From positions 20,786,658 through 20,850,657 of the forward strand of contig NC_091227.1 in NCBI RefSeq assembly GCF_040958095.1: a stretch of DNA of 64,000 nucleotides, in the 5' to 3' direction. This DNA is from Procambarus clarkii. Lineage: Eukaryota; Arthropoda; Malacostraca; Decapoda; Cambaridae. This document shows, in pieces, positions 36,001 through 39,508 of the stretch. Below the pieces are notes generated by a model that was not told where the DNA came from, did no database searches, and saw nothing but the letters and a program-made list of their open reading frames with translations. The stretch's first letter is position 1. Every line of letters begins with the position of its first letter. The position numbers and the translations under genes were made by a program.

Positions 36001-38744
36001 AGCAGACCCATATGAAAGGGTCTCCACAACATTGTCGCTTGGACCGTCGACTTGTCGCTTGGACCGTCGACTTGCTTTGACGTCACCAGCAGTTTATTTT
36101 CGTCTAATTTCGTTGTGAAATGATACTTTTTCAAATTAAAAATATGTTTTTCCATGGTCTACATTCAACACCAACATTATAATGAGTAAATATATCATAT
36201 TTATTCTGCCAAGAAGCTTTGGGTAGCTTTGGGTAATTAGACGGACCCATTTTGCCAGTCCGTCTAATTACCACAAGCTTCAGAAAGCTTCCTGGCAATA
36301 CGTTAGTAATGAATAAATATGATATATTTACTCATTATAATGTTGGTGCTGAATGTACAACACGAAAAAACATAATTTTAATCTGAAAAAGTATCTTTTT
36401 ATAAAGAAATTAGGCGAAAATAAAAAGCTGGTGACGCCAAATCAAGTCGACGATCCAAGCGTCGGTTAGGTTAGGTTAGGTTAGGTTAGGTTTGGTTTGG
36501 TTAAGTTAGGTTAGGTTAGGATAGTTTAGGATAGGTTAGGTTAGCCTAACCTATCATATTTATTCATTACTAACGTATTGCCAGGAAGCTTTCTGAAGCT
36601 TGTGTAGCTTGTGGTAATTAGACGGACCCCATTTTGCTCTTATTCGCCAGTATTTCTGAAGATCCAGTCCCATAAGTCTTTTTTTTCTTTTTACGGTAAA
36701 ACTGACTAAATGAACCAGGCTCAGATTTATCCATACCAAAGATGCCTTAACCTTAAGAGTTCATGAGGTTAAAGTCTTGGGAACTCATTGTAATAAACAA
36801 AGATATATATTTTCCTGATCATTTAAAGCACTTTCCACAGACCTAAACCCACAAAACCATAAATGTAAAAATATAGACAAAATATATGATCTGCAGAAAA
36901 TTACTGTACATAATGATCTGGATTTCACAGAGAAGCTCTGGCTTTAGAATCCAAAATCAAGTAAGGGATATGCAGTCCTCTGCAAACAAGCAAACTGTTT
37001 AGCAGTTAGTTACAACACCTTTGAAAAGTCTAATAAATTATATTTTTATCATTCTCTGCATCAAATTGTTTACTGTATATAAACAGATTCTTCTTAGCTA
37101 GACTTAAAAGTCGGATTGAATATTGTATGGCTCCATGTGATAACAATCATCTCTATTGGGGGGGCAACAGTGACTTACCGGTACAGTACTGTACTTAGTT
37201 CTCACACTAAAATAGCTTTACCGGTAATTAACTTTTAATGTGTGTGTAATTATTTCAACCCATCCCCCTGTTCAGTCATTTTTGTAACTGGATGGTGTTA
37301 TATACAGTACTTTATATGGATATAATGGACAATTACAAAGTAGAATTTACTATTTACTTTGGAAATTTATATAAAAAAGTTTATTTATAAAATAAAAATT
37401 AATAAATAATAATACAGTATTTAATATTAATGGAAAAAATAAAGCTAAAAACCAACTTTAAATATTCCTAGGTCTAGTAAAGGACATATATGTGCTATAT
37501 TAGGCCTCTGATAGCATGTATTAGGCCTAGGATGATTGGATTATGTTAGGTTCTATTAGCAACATAAATACAAAACCTTTTCTGGTTTGTCCAAATTCAA
37601 TAGTACTAAATTCTACTTTCTAATTGTCCATTACATCAGTATATGTATGATAGTCCACGTCATTACTGTAACTAATATCTAAACAGGAGGATGGGCTGTA
37701 TTATTTGAACCTCTTTGTTGAAATGCAAGTGTGCAATAAGCTGTATAAGAATAGGACTCAAGGATTAACTTTTTGGGGTTATTGAAGTAAATGTTCCACA
37801 GAGCAGTCCAATCATGTCATGGTATACAGTACAGGGTACTTCTTTATGGGTAATTTGCTTGAGGGATAATTGTTTACAACATCCTGAAATGTTATTTAAT
37901 AGTCTCTGTTTTTCATTACAGGCTGAAAAGGCAAAGAAAGAGGCAGAAGCAGCATTTGAGGAATGTAGCGACATTGCCCGACATGAAGTAAGTACTGTAT
38001 TCTCAAAATATGCTCTCGATATTCTCGCACTTTTAATTAACCCCTAACCTGTGCATCCAAAAAAAAAAATTTTTAGTTTGGCATAGTGAGGTGAAGAAAT
38101 GTTGAAAATGTCATACAGTATTCTGATAATTAATTTTCAAGTAAAGTGTTTGTAATAGATTTCTCATCACAAATATCTCCTTGATCCATAAGTCATTGAA
38201 ATTTTGCATGGGGACAGTGGTTCCAATCATGGGCGTCAGTAAATGGAAAGTGCAAACTTTGTTCATAATTCCCAAGAAGGTAACTAAAGCTTTCAGGATT
38301 TTTTGTCCAATATGGCAAATGATTGCCAGAAGTCCCTAGTGTCAAATGCCATCCACACACAATAGTTAGCAAGTCTTGACTGTTACAAGGCACATTAAAT
38401 CTTTCACAAGTAACAGGAGGATGTCACACTATTGTTTAGAGTGACGGAACTGTTTAGGGGTTACGTAACAAATTTTTTTATCTTATAATGACACGAGAGA
38501 AGTATTTTTAAACTCCACTCTTTTGCTGTAATTTTGTCTGTAATTATCATTCAGGCATGGCTTTAAACACTGGCAGGAAAGACAAAATTGTGATTTGGCA
38601 GTAACTGCAGGCCACTAGTACTGTACATGATTACCTCATATAACATAACAATTACAAGACGCTTGCCGAATTTTGTCATGGATTTTGGTTAACTCTTATT
38701 ACATCCATATAATTAGCATTACCATATTATGTCATTGGTGCAGC

Positions 38745-38783
<39 letters not shown>

Positions 38784-39508
38784 CAAATGGTGCTAACTGC
38801 AATGGCCCAGGCAATCAATAAGTGACGATGGCTGCATGTTGAGGTTTTGAAAATGACTGAATGGATTAAGCTTACATTAAACAGATTAAGATTAAGTTAA
38901 ACAAGACTATAATTGACTCATTTTCTAAGTAGACCACAGGAGATTTTCTTTAGGTGTGTATAGCTGAGCATGTATTGTGAATAGTTTTGCCTGTATGATG
39001 GTCAACTATGGCTTTCAGCTCAGTTACCCATAACAAACTACACCAAGTAAAGTGTGAGGAAACTAGTTATTTCTGTCAAGTCTGAGAATACTTTTTGGGA
39101 AGATGTTACCATTCCCATGTATTATTATGCAGTAAGTTTTGTCAAGTGTTAAAGGAAAGTTTATTGGCTATAAACATTTAGTGAAGTTTTGCATTTAATG
39201 TGTTGATGAGTGTTGTGGTTTTTTTCTTTATGTACTGAAAAGTTGTTTCATGGCATAAAGAATAGCTTTAGCGAATATTGAGACTAGATGACTCTTTTTA
39301 TTTATATATACAAGAAATTCTCTTCTTGGGTTTAATTGGGAAACATGAAAAATTCACAAATTTTCAGATAAAGCACTTTCAGCGGCAGCGTGTGACAGAG
39401 ATGCAAGAGAGTGTGGAACGCTATGCTGCCTATCAACTAACATCCGCTAGAACCACTCTCAGCATATTGTCCCAGGCACTCAACCAAATCAAAGCCATCA
39501 ACTTATAG
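1166..39508 (+). CDS. Sorting nexin, SNX5/6/32-like, C-terminal part (3 exons)
   Basis: C-terminal part of a SNX-BAR sorting nexin. These proteins bind endosomal phosphoinositides through a PX domain and bend membranes with a BAR domain; SNX5/6/32 pair with SNX1/2 in endosome-to-Golgi cargo recycling. Exons 1166-1342 (59 codons), 37922-37987 (22 codons) and 39368-39508 (46 codons plus stop) join in phase 0 with borders ttg|gtgagt, ttacag|gct, gaa|gtaagt and ttcag|ata. The joined peptide has the SNX5/6 BAR order: DYQSSNRALDKAK, then a charged helix ending FEECSDIARHE, then FQRQRV and a final amphipathic helix up to NQIKAINL. As I remember SNX5/6, no residues are missing between exons. The PX domain and most of the BAR domain lie before base 1. 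The 36.6 kb intron contains another gene (20619-25514). SNX5 versus SNX6/32 cannot be decided; another SNX-BAR class is a less likely alternative. Confidence 0.72.
1343..2567 (+). other. AT-rich intron, no gene seen
   Basis: First part of the long sorting-nexin intron. It holds a GT/AT microsatellite near 1683-1715 and a poly(T) run near 2219-2240, with another near 2510-2530. No exon-like open frame with plausible splice borders was found. Confidence 0.6.
2568..2656 (+). repeat. SINE 3' body and tail fragment
   Basis: The stretch gaccgggccgtgggggacg ... ccccgaaatcatcgcaaggt matches the 3' end of the tRNA-derived SINEs at 10711 and 30383. The tRNA-like head is missing, so this is a 5'-truncated copy. 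Confidence 0.65.
2941..3205 (+). repeat. tRNA-derived SINE, second head type
   Basis: The head resembles a tRNA (ccccgtggcgtagtggcaag; degenerate B box gggtttgtatcc). The tail is the attaaggacttgcccaaaat ... gtacaagaatgtaagaattc type, also seen at 380-470 and 34650-34720. A (TAA)n tract follows directly (3205-3256), as expected for a retroposon tail. A tail-only relic of the same family lies at 2846-2900. Confidence 0.65.
3205..3256 (+). repeat. (TAA)n microsatellite
   Basis: AT-only tract, mostly aat/taa triplets, directly after the SINE at 2941-3205. Similar tracts occur at 38747-38784 and 48358-48380. Confidence 0.85.
3690..3788 (+). repeat. (GT)n microsatellite next to a LINE terminus
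   Basis: More than 40 GT units with few breaks. Just before it lies gtactcacctatt, which is the terminal sequence of the LINE family found complete to 300 bp at 6467 and 9062. The microsatellite therefore probably grew from the tail of an almost fully truncated insertion. Confidence 0.8.
4250..4900. other. CTG/CAG-rich low-complexity intron
   Basis: Rich in gctgctg and cagcagctg triplets, giving short frames of Leu, Cys or Gln runs on both strands. A fragment at 4383-4436 (aacccgctgggttgatcatc) belongs to the repeat also present at 6160-6215 and 9880-9915. No gene is seen. Confidence 0.6.
5081..5245 (+). repeat. 27-bp G-rich minisatellite
   Basis: About six imperfect copies of a unit built on ggatcacgaggacatggggg, with spacer length varying between copies. 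The open frame through it (GVDHEDMGE repeats) follows from a unit divisible by three and is not treated as a gene. Confidence 0.85.
5388..5582 (+). repeat. 33-bp minisatellite
   Basis: Five to six tandem copies containing gctggtatcgttgggttatg. The middle four are nearly identical and the first is diverged. Open frames on the - strand are Pro/His repeats and artefactual. Confidence 0.88.
6063..6280 (+). repeat. Interspersed repeat family E
   Basis: Begins near attttgctccgaggggcgag and continues with cagcatgtacaacactcccc and ctctgggttgttcatcctgt. The same order recurs at 9783-9920, and a fragment at 4383-4436. No coding capacity is seen; class unknown. Confidence 0.65.
6467..6790 (-). mobile_element. 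5'-truncated non-LTR retrotransposon, 3' end
   Basis: On the - strand this translates to a reverse-transcriptase C-terminal tail: KLSTQMSQRDVRKNFFSVRI, then after one stop VEADSIHSFKCRYDRAQ. The 3' UTR follows (gaggcgggaccaaagagcca, cccccgcaagcacaactagg) and ends in gagtac. The RKNFF...SFK pattern is typical of the end of ORF2 in CR1/Jockey-like LINEs. One in-frame stop shows decay. Related ends lie at 9062, 11507, 30637, 46884 and 47525. Confidence 0.72.
6975..7050 (-). repeat. tRNA-derived SINE fragment
   Basis: Contains gaacaaatccacaagggccg followed by gagggttcgaacctacatcc, the antisense of a B-box region, shared with the elements at 13738, 33001 and 52523. Only the central part is present. 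Confidence 0.55.
7116..7262 (-). repeat. tRNA-like SINE head, antisense
   Basis: On the - strand: A box tagctcggtcggtaag and B box gggttcgagtctcc at tRNA-like spacing. It is followed by sequence unlike a mature tRNA acceptor stem, so it is read as a SINE head rather than a functional tRNA gene. Confidence 0.5.
7424..7530 (-). mobile_element. Retroelement 3' end, family LB
   Basis: The stretch from tgaaattgaaataagtttat to ttcagtacatcgtg is the reverse complement of 35540-35650. On the - strand it ends in caataaacttatttcaattt, a short-repeat tail of the kind used by RTE-like LINEs. No open frame remains. Confidence 0.5.
7878..8216 (+). repeat. 48-bp minisatellite, about 7 copies
   Basis: Near-identical units containing ttgttgttgctgctgctact and gttgctactgctgggtcag. 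Because 48 is divisible by three and no unit contains a stop, all three + frames stay open (Leu/Gly, Cys/Tyr/Trp or Ala/Val/Thr repeats). These frames lack start context, splice support and flanking domains, so no gene is called. Confidence 0.92.
8296..8520 (+). repeat. Interspersed repeat family B
   Basis: Carries cctaacctaccagaggaccc, gggacagtacgtcactttcg and ccagccgcttccat. Close copies are at 13052-13225 (+), 18328-18480 (-) and 34075-34250 (-). Older copies are near 29510-29700 and 32385-32540. It is non-coding. Its mobilisation class is not evident, as no terminal repeats were found. Confidence 0.7.
8996..9330 (-). mobile_element. Truncated LINE 3' end with (GT)n tail
   Basis: Same family as 6467-6790. 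The - strand encodes DKWNALGSDVVEADSIHSFK, then CRYDRAQ and the 3' UTR. The element abuts a (GT)n tract at 8996-9066, which on the element strand is an (AC)n tail. Confidence 0.75.
9783..9920 (+). repeat. Interspersed repeat family E
   Basis: Copy of the 6063-6280 element: attttgccccgaggggcgag, then cagcatgtacaacactcccc and cgctgggttgttcatcctgt. Confidence 0.7.
10028..10182 (+). repeat. Multi-hairpin repeat family D
   Basis: A chain of short inverted repeats: gccacccaaaaggtggc, gggcatgaatagccc, ccagtatt...atactgg, gtgcgactgcac and ggaagatgtctcc. Copies are at 12455-12600, 12612-12670 (partial) and 31700-31935 (-). No protein is encoded. Confidence 0.75.
10711..10946 (+). repeat. tRNA-derived SINE, near full length
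   Basis: tRNA-like head with A box (gtggctgagcggacag) and B box (gggatcgatccc), body gaaacaatgggcatagtttc and cctagcagtaaataggtacc, and 3' end ccccgaaatcatctcaagat plus a short tail of aacctcaag units. The matching copy at 30383-30632 has an intact gttcgatcc B box. Confidence 0.82.
11507..11553 (-). mobile_element. LINE terminal fragment (about 45 bp)
   Basis: Only the last part of the LINE 3' UTR is present: ctcacctagttgcgcttgcg and gttgagctctggctctttgg on the + strand, identical to the ends at 6467 and 9062 apart from single changes. Confidence 0.65.
11811..11935 (-). repeat. Short repeat family C, one copy plus a partial
   Basis: On the + strand: gttgttatagattcagctac, tcggaacaagttccaag, cacgggctatggcgagcccg, acctgacacaggagcgggg. 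Read on the - strand the element ends in (AAC)n, so the - strand is taken as sense. A partial second copy lies at 11904-11935. Confidence 0.75.
12343..12428 (-). repeat. Short repeat family C
   Basis: Same order as at 11811: gttatagattcagctactcg, ggaacaagttccaagtagca, acctgacacaggagcgggg. The palindrome cgggctatggtgagccca has lost one end pair. Confidence 0.75.
12455..12670 (+). repeat. Two copies of repeat family D
   Basis: The first copy (12455-12600) is complete and ends at the palindrome gggagatgtctccc. The second (12612-12670) begins again with gattaagccacccaagaggt and stops after agcccgtaagtggt. They stand in the same orientation. Confidence 0.72.
12781..12989 (-). repeat. Two tandem copies of repeat family C
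   Basis: Copies at 12781-12873 and 12898-12989, both ending tggcacaggagcggggc on the + strand, about 25 bp apart and in the same orientation. The first has an extra aataa in the ggaacaag...ttcc hairpin. Confidence 0.75.
13052..13225 (+). repeat. Interspersed repeat family B
   Basis: Starts after a C run with caacgtcaagaaaacggcca, then cctaacctaccagaggaccc and gtacgtcactttcgccagcc. This is one of the least diverged copies. Confidence 0.7.
13308..13398 (+). repeat. Repeat family C, sense copy with a splice-donor consensus
   Basis: Reads gctcctgtgccaggtaagtc, ctcaccatagtccgtgctac, cttggaactctttgttcaaa. In this orientation it places CAG|GTAAGT, a perfect 5' splice consensus, on the strand of the surrounding sorting-nexin intron. 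Confidence 0.72.
13738..13812 (+). repeat. tRNA-like SINE fragment
   Basis: B-box-like agttcgaaccc followed by caaggcccttgtggatttgt, the junction sequence also found at 52606-52625. The adjacent minisatellite begins within its 3' flank. Confidence 0.45.
13806..14075 (+). repeat. 27-bp minisatellite, about 9 copies
   Basis: Tandem units built on tgaactgctgtgtgggggtc and atgtata, with one unit a base short (near 13930) and diverged edge units. Both strands give open repeats (ELLCGGHVY or HDPHTAV), which I treat as artefacts. Confidence 0.9.
14547..14890 (+). repeat. 11-bp minisatellite, about 31 copies
   Basis: Almost perfect head-to-tail array of gttaccttgag. Its reverse complement, ctcaaggtaac, closely matches the terminal unit of the SINE tails at 2656, 10946 and 30632 (ctcaagataac or ctcaaggtaac). 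No SINE body is attached on either side. Confidence 0.93.
14970..17583 (+). repeat. 27-bp satellite-like array, about 96 copies
   Basis: Head-to-tail units reading cattgtatatatcacgcccc plus gccccgc, 2.6 kb long and very uniform. Variants are a tatata to tatatg change (six units between 15190 and 15655, plus the last unit) and single-base indels near 15661, 15803, 16065, 16457, 17182 and 17282. Each unit joins a TATA-like tract to a CCCCGCCCC GC box. With 27 divisible by three and no stops, every + frame and parts of the - frames are open for hundreds of codons; these are not genes. Confidence 0.97.
18328..18480 (-). repeat. Interspersed repeat family B
   Basis: Reverse-complement copy: aaaatggaagcggctggcga, gtcccgttttctgttttggg, ctctggtaggttaggagagg, ttgaccgttttcttgacg. 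Confidence 0.7.
19195..19335 (+). repeat. Short-period GT-rich minisatellite
   Basis: Repeats of gtgtcgtggtgtgg of varying length (11-14 bp). Frames on either strand are His/Thr/Pro or Cys/Gly/Val repeats. Confidence 0.8.
20619..25514 (+). CDS. Unrecognised type I membrane protein, 1631 aa, single coding exon
   Basis: The reading frame is uninterrupted from ATG at 20619 (context taccATGC, A at -3) to TGA at 25512-25514; a GTG six codons earlier is not a credible start. Residues 1-20 are a signal peptide (MRRFLVLVPALLLACQASGA). The ectodomain (about 21-1124) is acidic and proline-rich with many Asn-x-Ser/Thr sites and only three cysteines that I see. It includes a more ordered stretch near 344-390 (DVANFLKDIANSDGFKNAFL) and a Tyr-rich patch near 825-852. 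Residues about 1125-1150 form one transmembrane helix (AYVLIGACCGLALLSIAGVI) followed by basic FKK. The tail of about 480 aa holds ENISRRVENLAL, Ser-rich blocks, Q5 near 1450, EVFLEFDNIFRQHGQFL and an SH3-ligand-like proline run near 1558-1590. I do not recognise the family. It lies wholly within a sorting-nexin intron, on the same strand. Codon-level coherence over 4.9 kb makes a real gene very likely; unseen 5' UTR exons are possible. Confidence 0.88.
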   Translation: MRRFLVLVPALLLACQASGANLSDTHFALPQDTPGIQELLEARFPPRVYSFDPRPKINPADLIYNHDVPRPESEATSNTSQVQQHLDKASDAPYSVNTSASVTPQVEEFDHERDTEPGEMPSSLIVREKLQAHNASKESIETVVTDLPDVVVPTSYGEDGEERPRAIVDVSREGLSGEVSYIIHPDNQPPPTYVPLKDLPPLAHPAAQWRPDIFMKVCCSSPPSTTLPADPVASASLEVKSGYAQVGTSVPDEGEPTEDTPEVGYEGIETAHEIDDEIAPDGDDPADANSEADWVTTTVPEVCDDASTQRSSRNSTEIALSNGTDASGNHTPRYEESGSTTYQDVANFLKDIANSDGFKNAFLGDLINNFGNLDQNAMKLIYSLLIRPLEGVQGASGKEDNVRTVPEPRPAPPTSMPAGPHGSMVLERKRLRLRDPPVNNFEPFRSIFPPSRSSGSQRTSIRPSYPVRQVHYTANSEDAWHPSRTAARLPAHGRRGDESVDVITAPPFQTFEVVLGSSINHDDKNAGSSIQIQHNGPPLPFDKLTLGLEMPPPDALDALPPGSVLIPPSYILGRPKLPLIHNKKNGAPSIEMPLSDFLPNLPFFGNKSPRFHPPAKPQAQDIPPRLPSFLSSLLPNAPPPRPVRPPGPMISPQRASSSLGLADSRPGFHGMARPTGPPPPITKLTPPGQRVPPSVSTAPVPQQVFEQDGPGSSMARPGSTFGPVSPTVFGALHHLPQHAPDTVWAPPINEAPEQEGMVHIGDQEYHASLQTPLKDVHDEEEIGSSGGAINEPEGRIPDRNVDNHPQNGAFIPDNAQNDQQRPPESVNYHDLPPEYVNYYDLDYRDYYHDQNRGSNGGGVSIEENLDAMGQASHQDAVAPPITMSPPQPPSLGIHLHEGKGHHIDSENLPESHFPSSHSGHLPSLDDLLGVRKPEAQPPTLTEQEKNELQMLLQNHQMANILAEGNGTVVDLLSAHNNDSMEDILPANVHDTPSTPATFQGEMTTTDNGHYPVPLTGHRGGSQASLPPLEHDTVFSEHDASIAHLWKNIQLIPLVPELFESPNHDSDDAMNLTSLFDGAVPLSPGSIHETMPDNSDLERIVIDSTDGHVTVPEEVVEDTEKANAKFMAYVLIGACCGLALLSIAGVIVIVRFKKTCGSRQIKTRTRLTEQDSIENISRRVENLALGGESGHKLGSWFTGRNEHIGSGKLRGNMALPEVQDLKREKSSKSGSARDLLSICSESSRSSSPRQARHDGEGTARTDDEEPRSSWLHDEYRGSVSDLSQATGQDPAYSSQQYQQSHSSPHASTAKPHPADHQRYHPESSVEAELVERSVRERRYTGHSRAETDKLQRSASRRGPRYLSSIDSEELEERLVDRDQHYITDSELDDGMTHYDDDESREPSRYFSDSRELDDVVTSRSVDPSMMTSQELGEHLSRDLKHYQSRKMATTHQQQQQGDGRDTACLPESSQEGEGGSRELQRSQSQVSFSRDNVQNEVFLEFDNIFRQHGQFLNSEPPASTLGRISRGTDDTHLSVSRANTPDSIDLPEEYPTDSHNHDDSQPPPSSPPTTPPRFSPPPAPPRPPKPGHLSQPGTPSPQANRAHSSPSVESSAVPRSNQQRPVYWTNDEERLV
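26750..26755 (+). promoter_or_regulatory. Candidate poly(A) signal of the nested gene
   Basis: AATAAA in aaaataaacacag, about 1.2 kb after the stop. A second AATAAA is at 26889-26894. The sequence from 25515 to here has no coding frame and reads as 3' UTR; use of either signal is inferred. Confidence 0.4.
26985..27190 (+). repeat. Minisatellite of ttagtgtgat/gttactgta units
   Basis: Imperfect tandem repeat of about 31-33 bp made from ttagtgtgatgttactgtat and gtgtgatattag, in the downstream flank of the nested gene. Confidence 0.8.
27872..27968 (-). repeat. Repeat family C
   Basis: gctgttgttaagattcgcta, cttacctggcacaggagcgg and the palindrome cgggctatggtgagcccg are all present. The ggaacaa...ttcc hairpin is altered (aacaaacagttgcaag). 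Confidence 0.72.
28940..29225 (-). mobile_element. LINE reverse-transcriptase C-terminal relic
   Basis: The - strand reads LNTLPASIRNIAGTNVDTFR and RKRDSSLQKMPD, matching the common ORF2 ending (LP..IR....V..F...LD..L..MPD) of non-LTR retrotransposons, then a 3' region. It is 5'-truncated, no catalytic domain remains, and it is a different family from the one at 6467. Confidence 0.55.
29748..29955 (+). repeat. 21-bp minisatellite, about 10 copies
   Basis: Units tactactgtgtactaacactg, with a cactg/cacag alternation in later units. Both strands are open (CTNTVLL or SSTVLVH repeats). Confidence 0.92.
30383..30632 (+). repeat. tRNA-derived SINE, full length
   Basis: A box cggccaagcggacagcacac, B box gggttcgatcccggg, body cctagcagtaaaatagatac, and 3' end ccccgaaatcatctcaagat with aacctcaagaagataacc. 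Same family as 10711-10946. Confidence 0.82.
30637..30706 (-). mobile_element. LINE 3' terminal fragment
   Basis: gtactcacctagttgtgttt and gagctctggctctttggtcc on the + strand, the LINE end seen at 6467 and 9062, directly after the SINE tail. Confidence 0.7.
30970..31042 (+). repeat. Diverged repeat family C
   Basis: tacgggctcaccatagcctg followed by tgctgaatccaaaacaacat. Clearly related to the family but with many changes in the central hairpin. Confidence 0.5.
31700..31935 (-). repeat. Repeat family D, reverse orientation, partly duplicated
   Basis: tacgggctattcatgcccgc, cacctcttgggtggcttaat, gggagacatctcccg, gatactggtaatggctc, then a second ttacgggctattcatgcccg and cttttgggtggcttaat. One D element is flanked by an extra copy of its first hairpins. 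Confidence 0.7.
32385..32545 (+). repeat. Old copy of repeat family B
   Basis: Retains aaccagaggacgcac, caaaacgggacattgtc and cgcgagccgctacatgtttc. Another old copy lies around 29510-29700 (aacctaacagaggacac, gaaaacgggatatcatgcc). Confidence 0.5.
33001..33198 (-). repeat. tRNA-derived SINE with inverted head
   Basis: 33001-33060 is a SINE tail on the - strand (tgcatcacgttattgtgatt on that strand). 33118-33190 is a tRNA-like head on the + strand (A box tagctcagtcgattaagg, B box ggttcgaatcc). Head and tail thus point in opposite directions, as in a 5'-inverted retroposon. A family C copy follows at 33199-33272. Confidence 0.6.
33199..33272 (-). repeat. Repeat family C
   Basis: ttgttgttatagattcagct, ctactctgaacacgttccaa, gtagcacgggctatggtaag; truncated before the cacaggagcggggc end. 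Confidence 0.68.
34075..34250 (-). repeat. Interspersed repeat family B
   Basis: aaaatggacgcggttggtga, gtcccgttttctgttatggg, tcctctggtaggttaggaga, ttgaccgttttcttgacgtt. Close to the copy at 18328. Confidence 0.7.
35290..35490 (+). repeat. tRNA-derived SINE, third type
   Basis: B-box-like gggtttgaatcccaagtggg, then gcccaatgcgcctgctcacc and tagcagcaagtaggtgccca. Related copies lie at 50695-50890 (+) and 60555-60750 (-). The head is diverged. Confidence 0.6.
35540..35650 (+). mobile_element. Retroelement 3' end, family LB
   Basis: ctgaacggggtgagaatagc to caataaacttatttcaattt, the sense counterpart of 7424-7530. It ends in a tcaatttcaat tail. Confidence 0.5.
36056..36461. mobile_element. Long foldback (inverted-repeat) element
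   Basis: Outer ends cgcttggaccgtcgacttg and caagtcgacgatccaagcg are inverted copies, as are gtcaccagc / gctggtgac and the AT-rich interior with gagtaaatatatcatattta. The arms of about 200 bp meet at taattagacggaccc / gtccgtctaatta near 36258. The left end is preceded by an extra copy of ttgtcgcttggaccgtcgac (36037-36056). No coding frame. It is followed directly by telomere-like repeats. Confidence 0.8.
36464..36544 (+). repeat. Interstitial (TTAGG)n telomere-like tract
   Basis: Five perfect ggtta/ttagg units, then degenerate ones (tttgg, taagttagg, atagtttagg), about 80 bp. TTAGG is the usual arthropod telomere repeat. It begins three bases after the foldback element and ends in the palindrome ataggttagg-ttag-cctaacctat. 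Confidence 0.8.
36545..36655. repeat. Third partial arm of the foldback element
   Basis: cattactaacgtattgccag, gaagctttctgaagcttgtg and gtaattagacggacccc are the inverse of 36258-36325. The telomere-like tract is therefore itself enclosed by inverted copies. Confidence 0.75.
37259..37695. mobile_element. MITE-like element with terminal inverted repeats, copy 1
   Basis: Ends cccatccccctgtt (left) and aacaggaggatggg (right) are near-inverse. Subterminal taatggacaatta...aaagtagaattta and aaattctactttctaattgt are also inverse. The core has aggcctctgatagcatgtat. Non-coding. It ends about 225 bp before sorting-nexin exon B. Confidence 0.65.
37922..37987 (+). CDS. Sorting nexin exon B (22 codons)
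   Basis: Small exon between the acceptor tttcattacag and the donor gtaagt. It encodes AEKAKKEAEAAFEECSDIAR followed by His-Glu, the position of the charged helix that in SNX5/6 carries the Cys-x-x-Phe-Glu-like segment. Phase 0 on both sides matches exons A and C. Confidence 0.72.
39368..39508 (+). CDS. Sorting nexin terminal exon with stop
   Basis: Acceptor ttttcag, then IKHFQRQRVTEMQESVERYA and a helix ending in SQALNQIKAINL, followed by the stop TAG at 39506-39508. The FxxxRV start and a closing helix with Leu-rich heptads match the C terminus of SNX5/6-type nexins. The 3' UTR follows; the first clear AATAAA downstream is at 40571-40576. Confidence 0.75.
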   Translation: MKHFQRQRVTEMQESVERYAAYQLTSARTTLSILSQALNQIKAINL

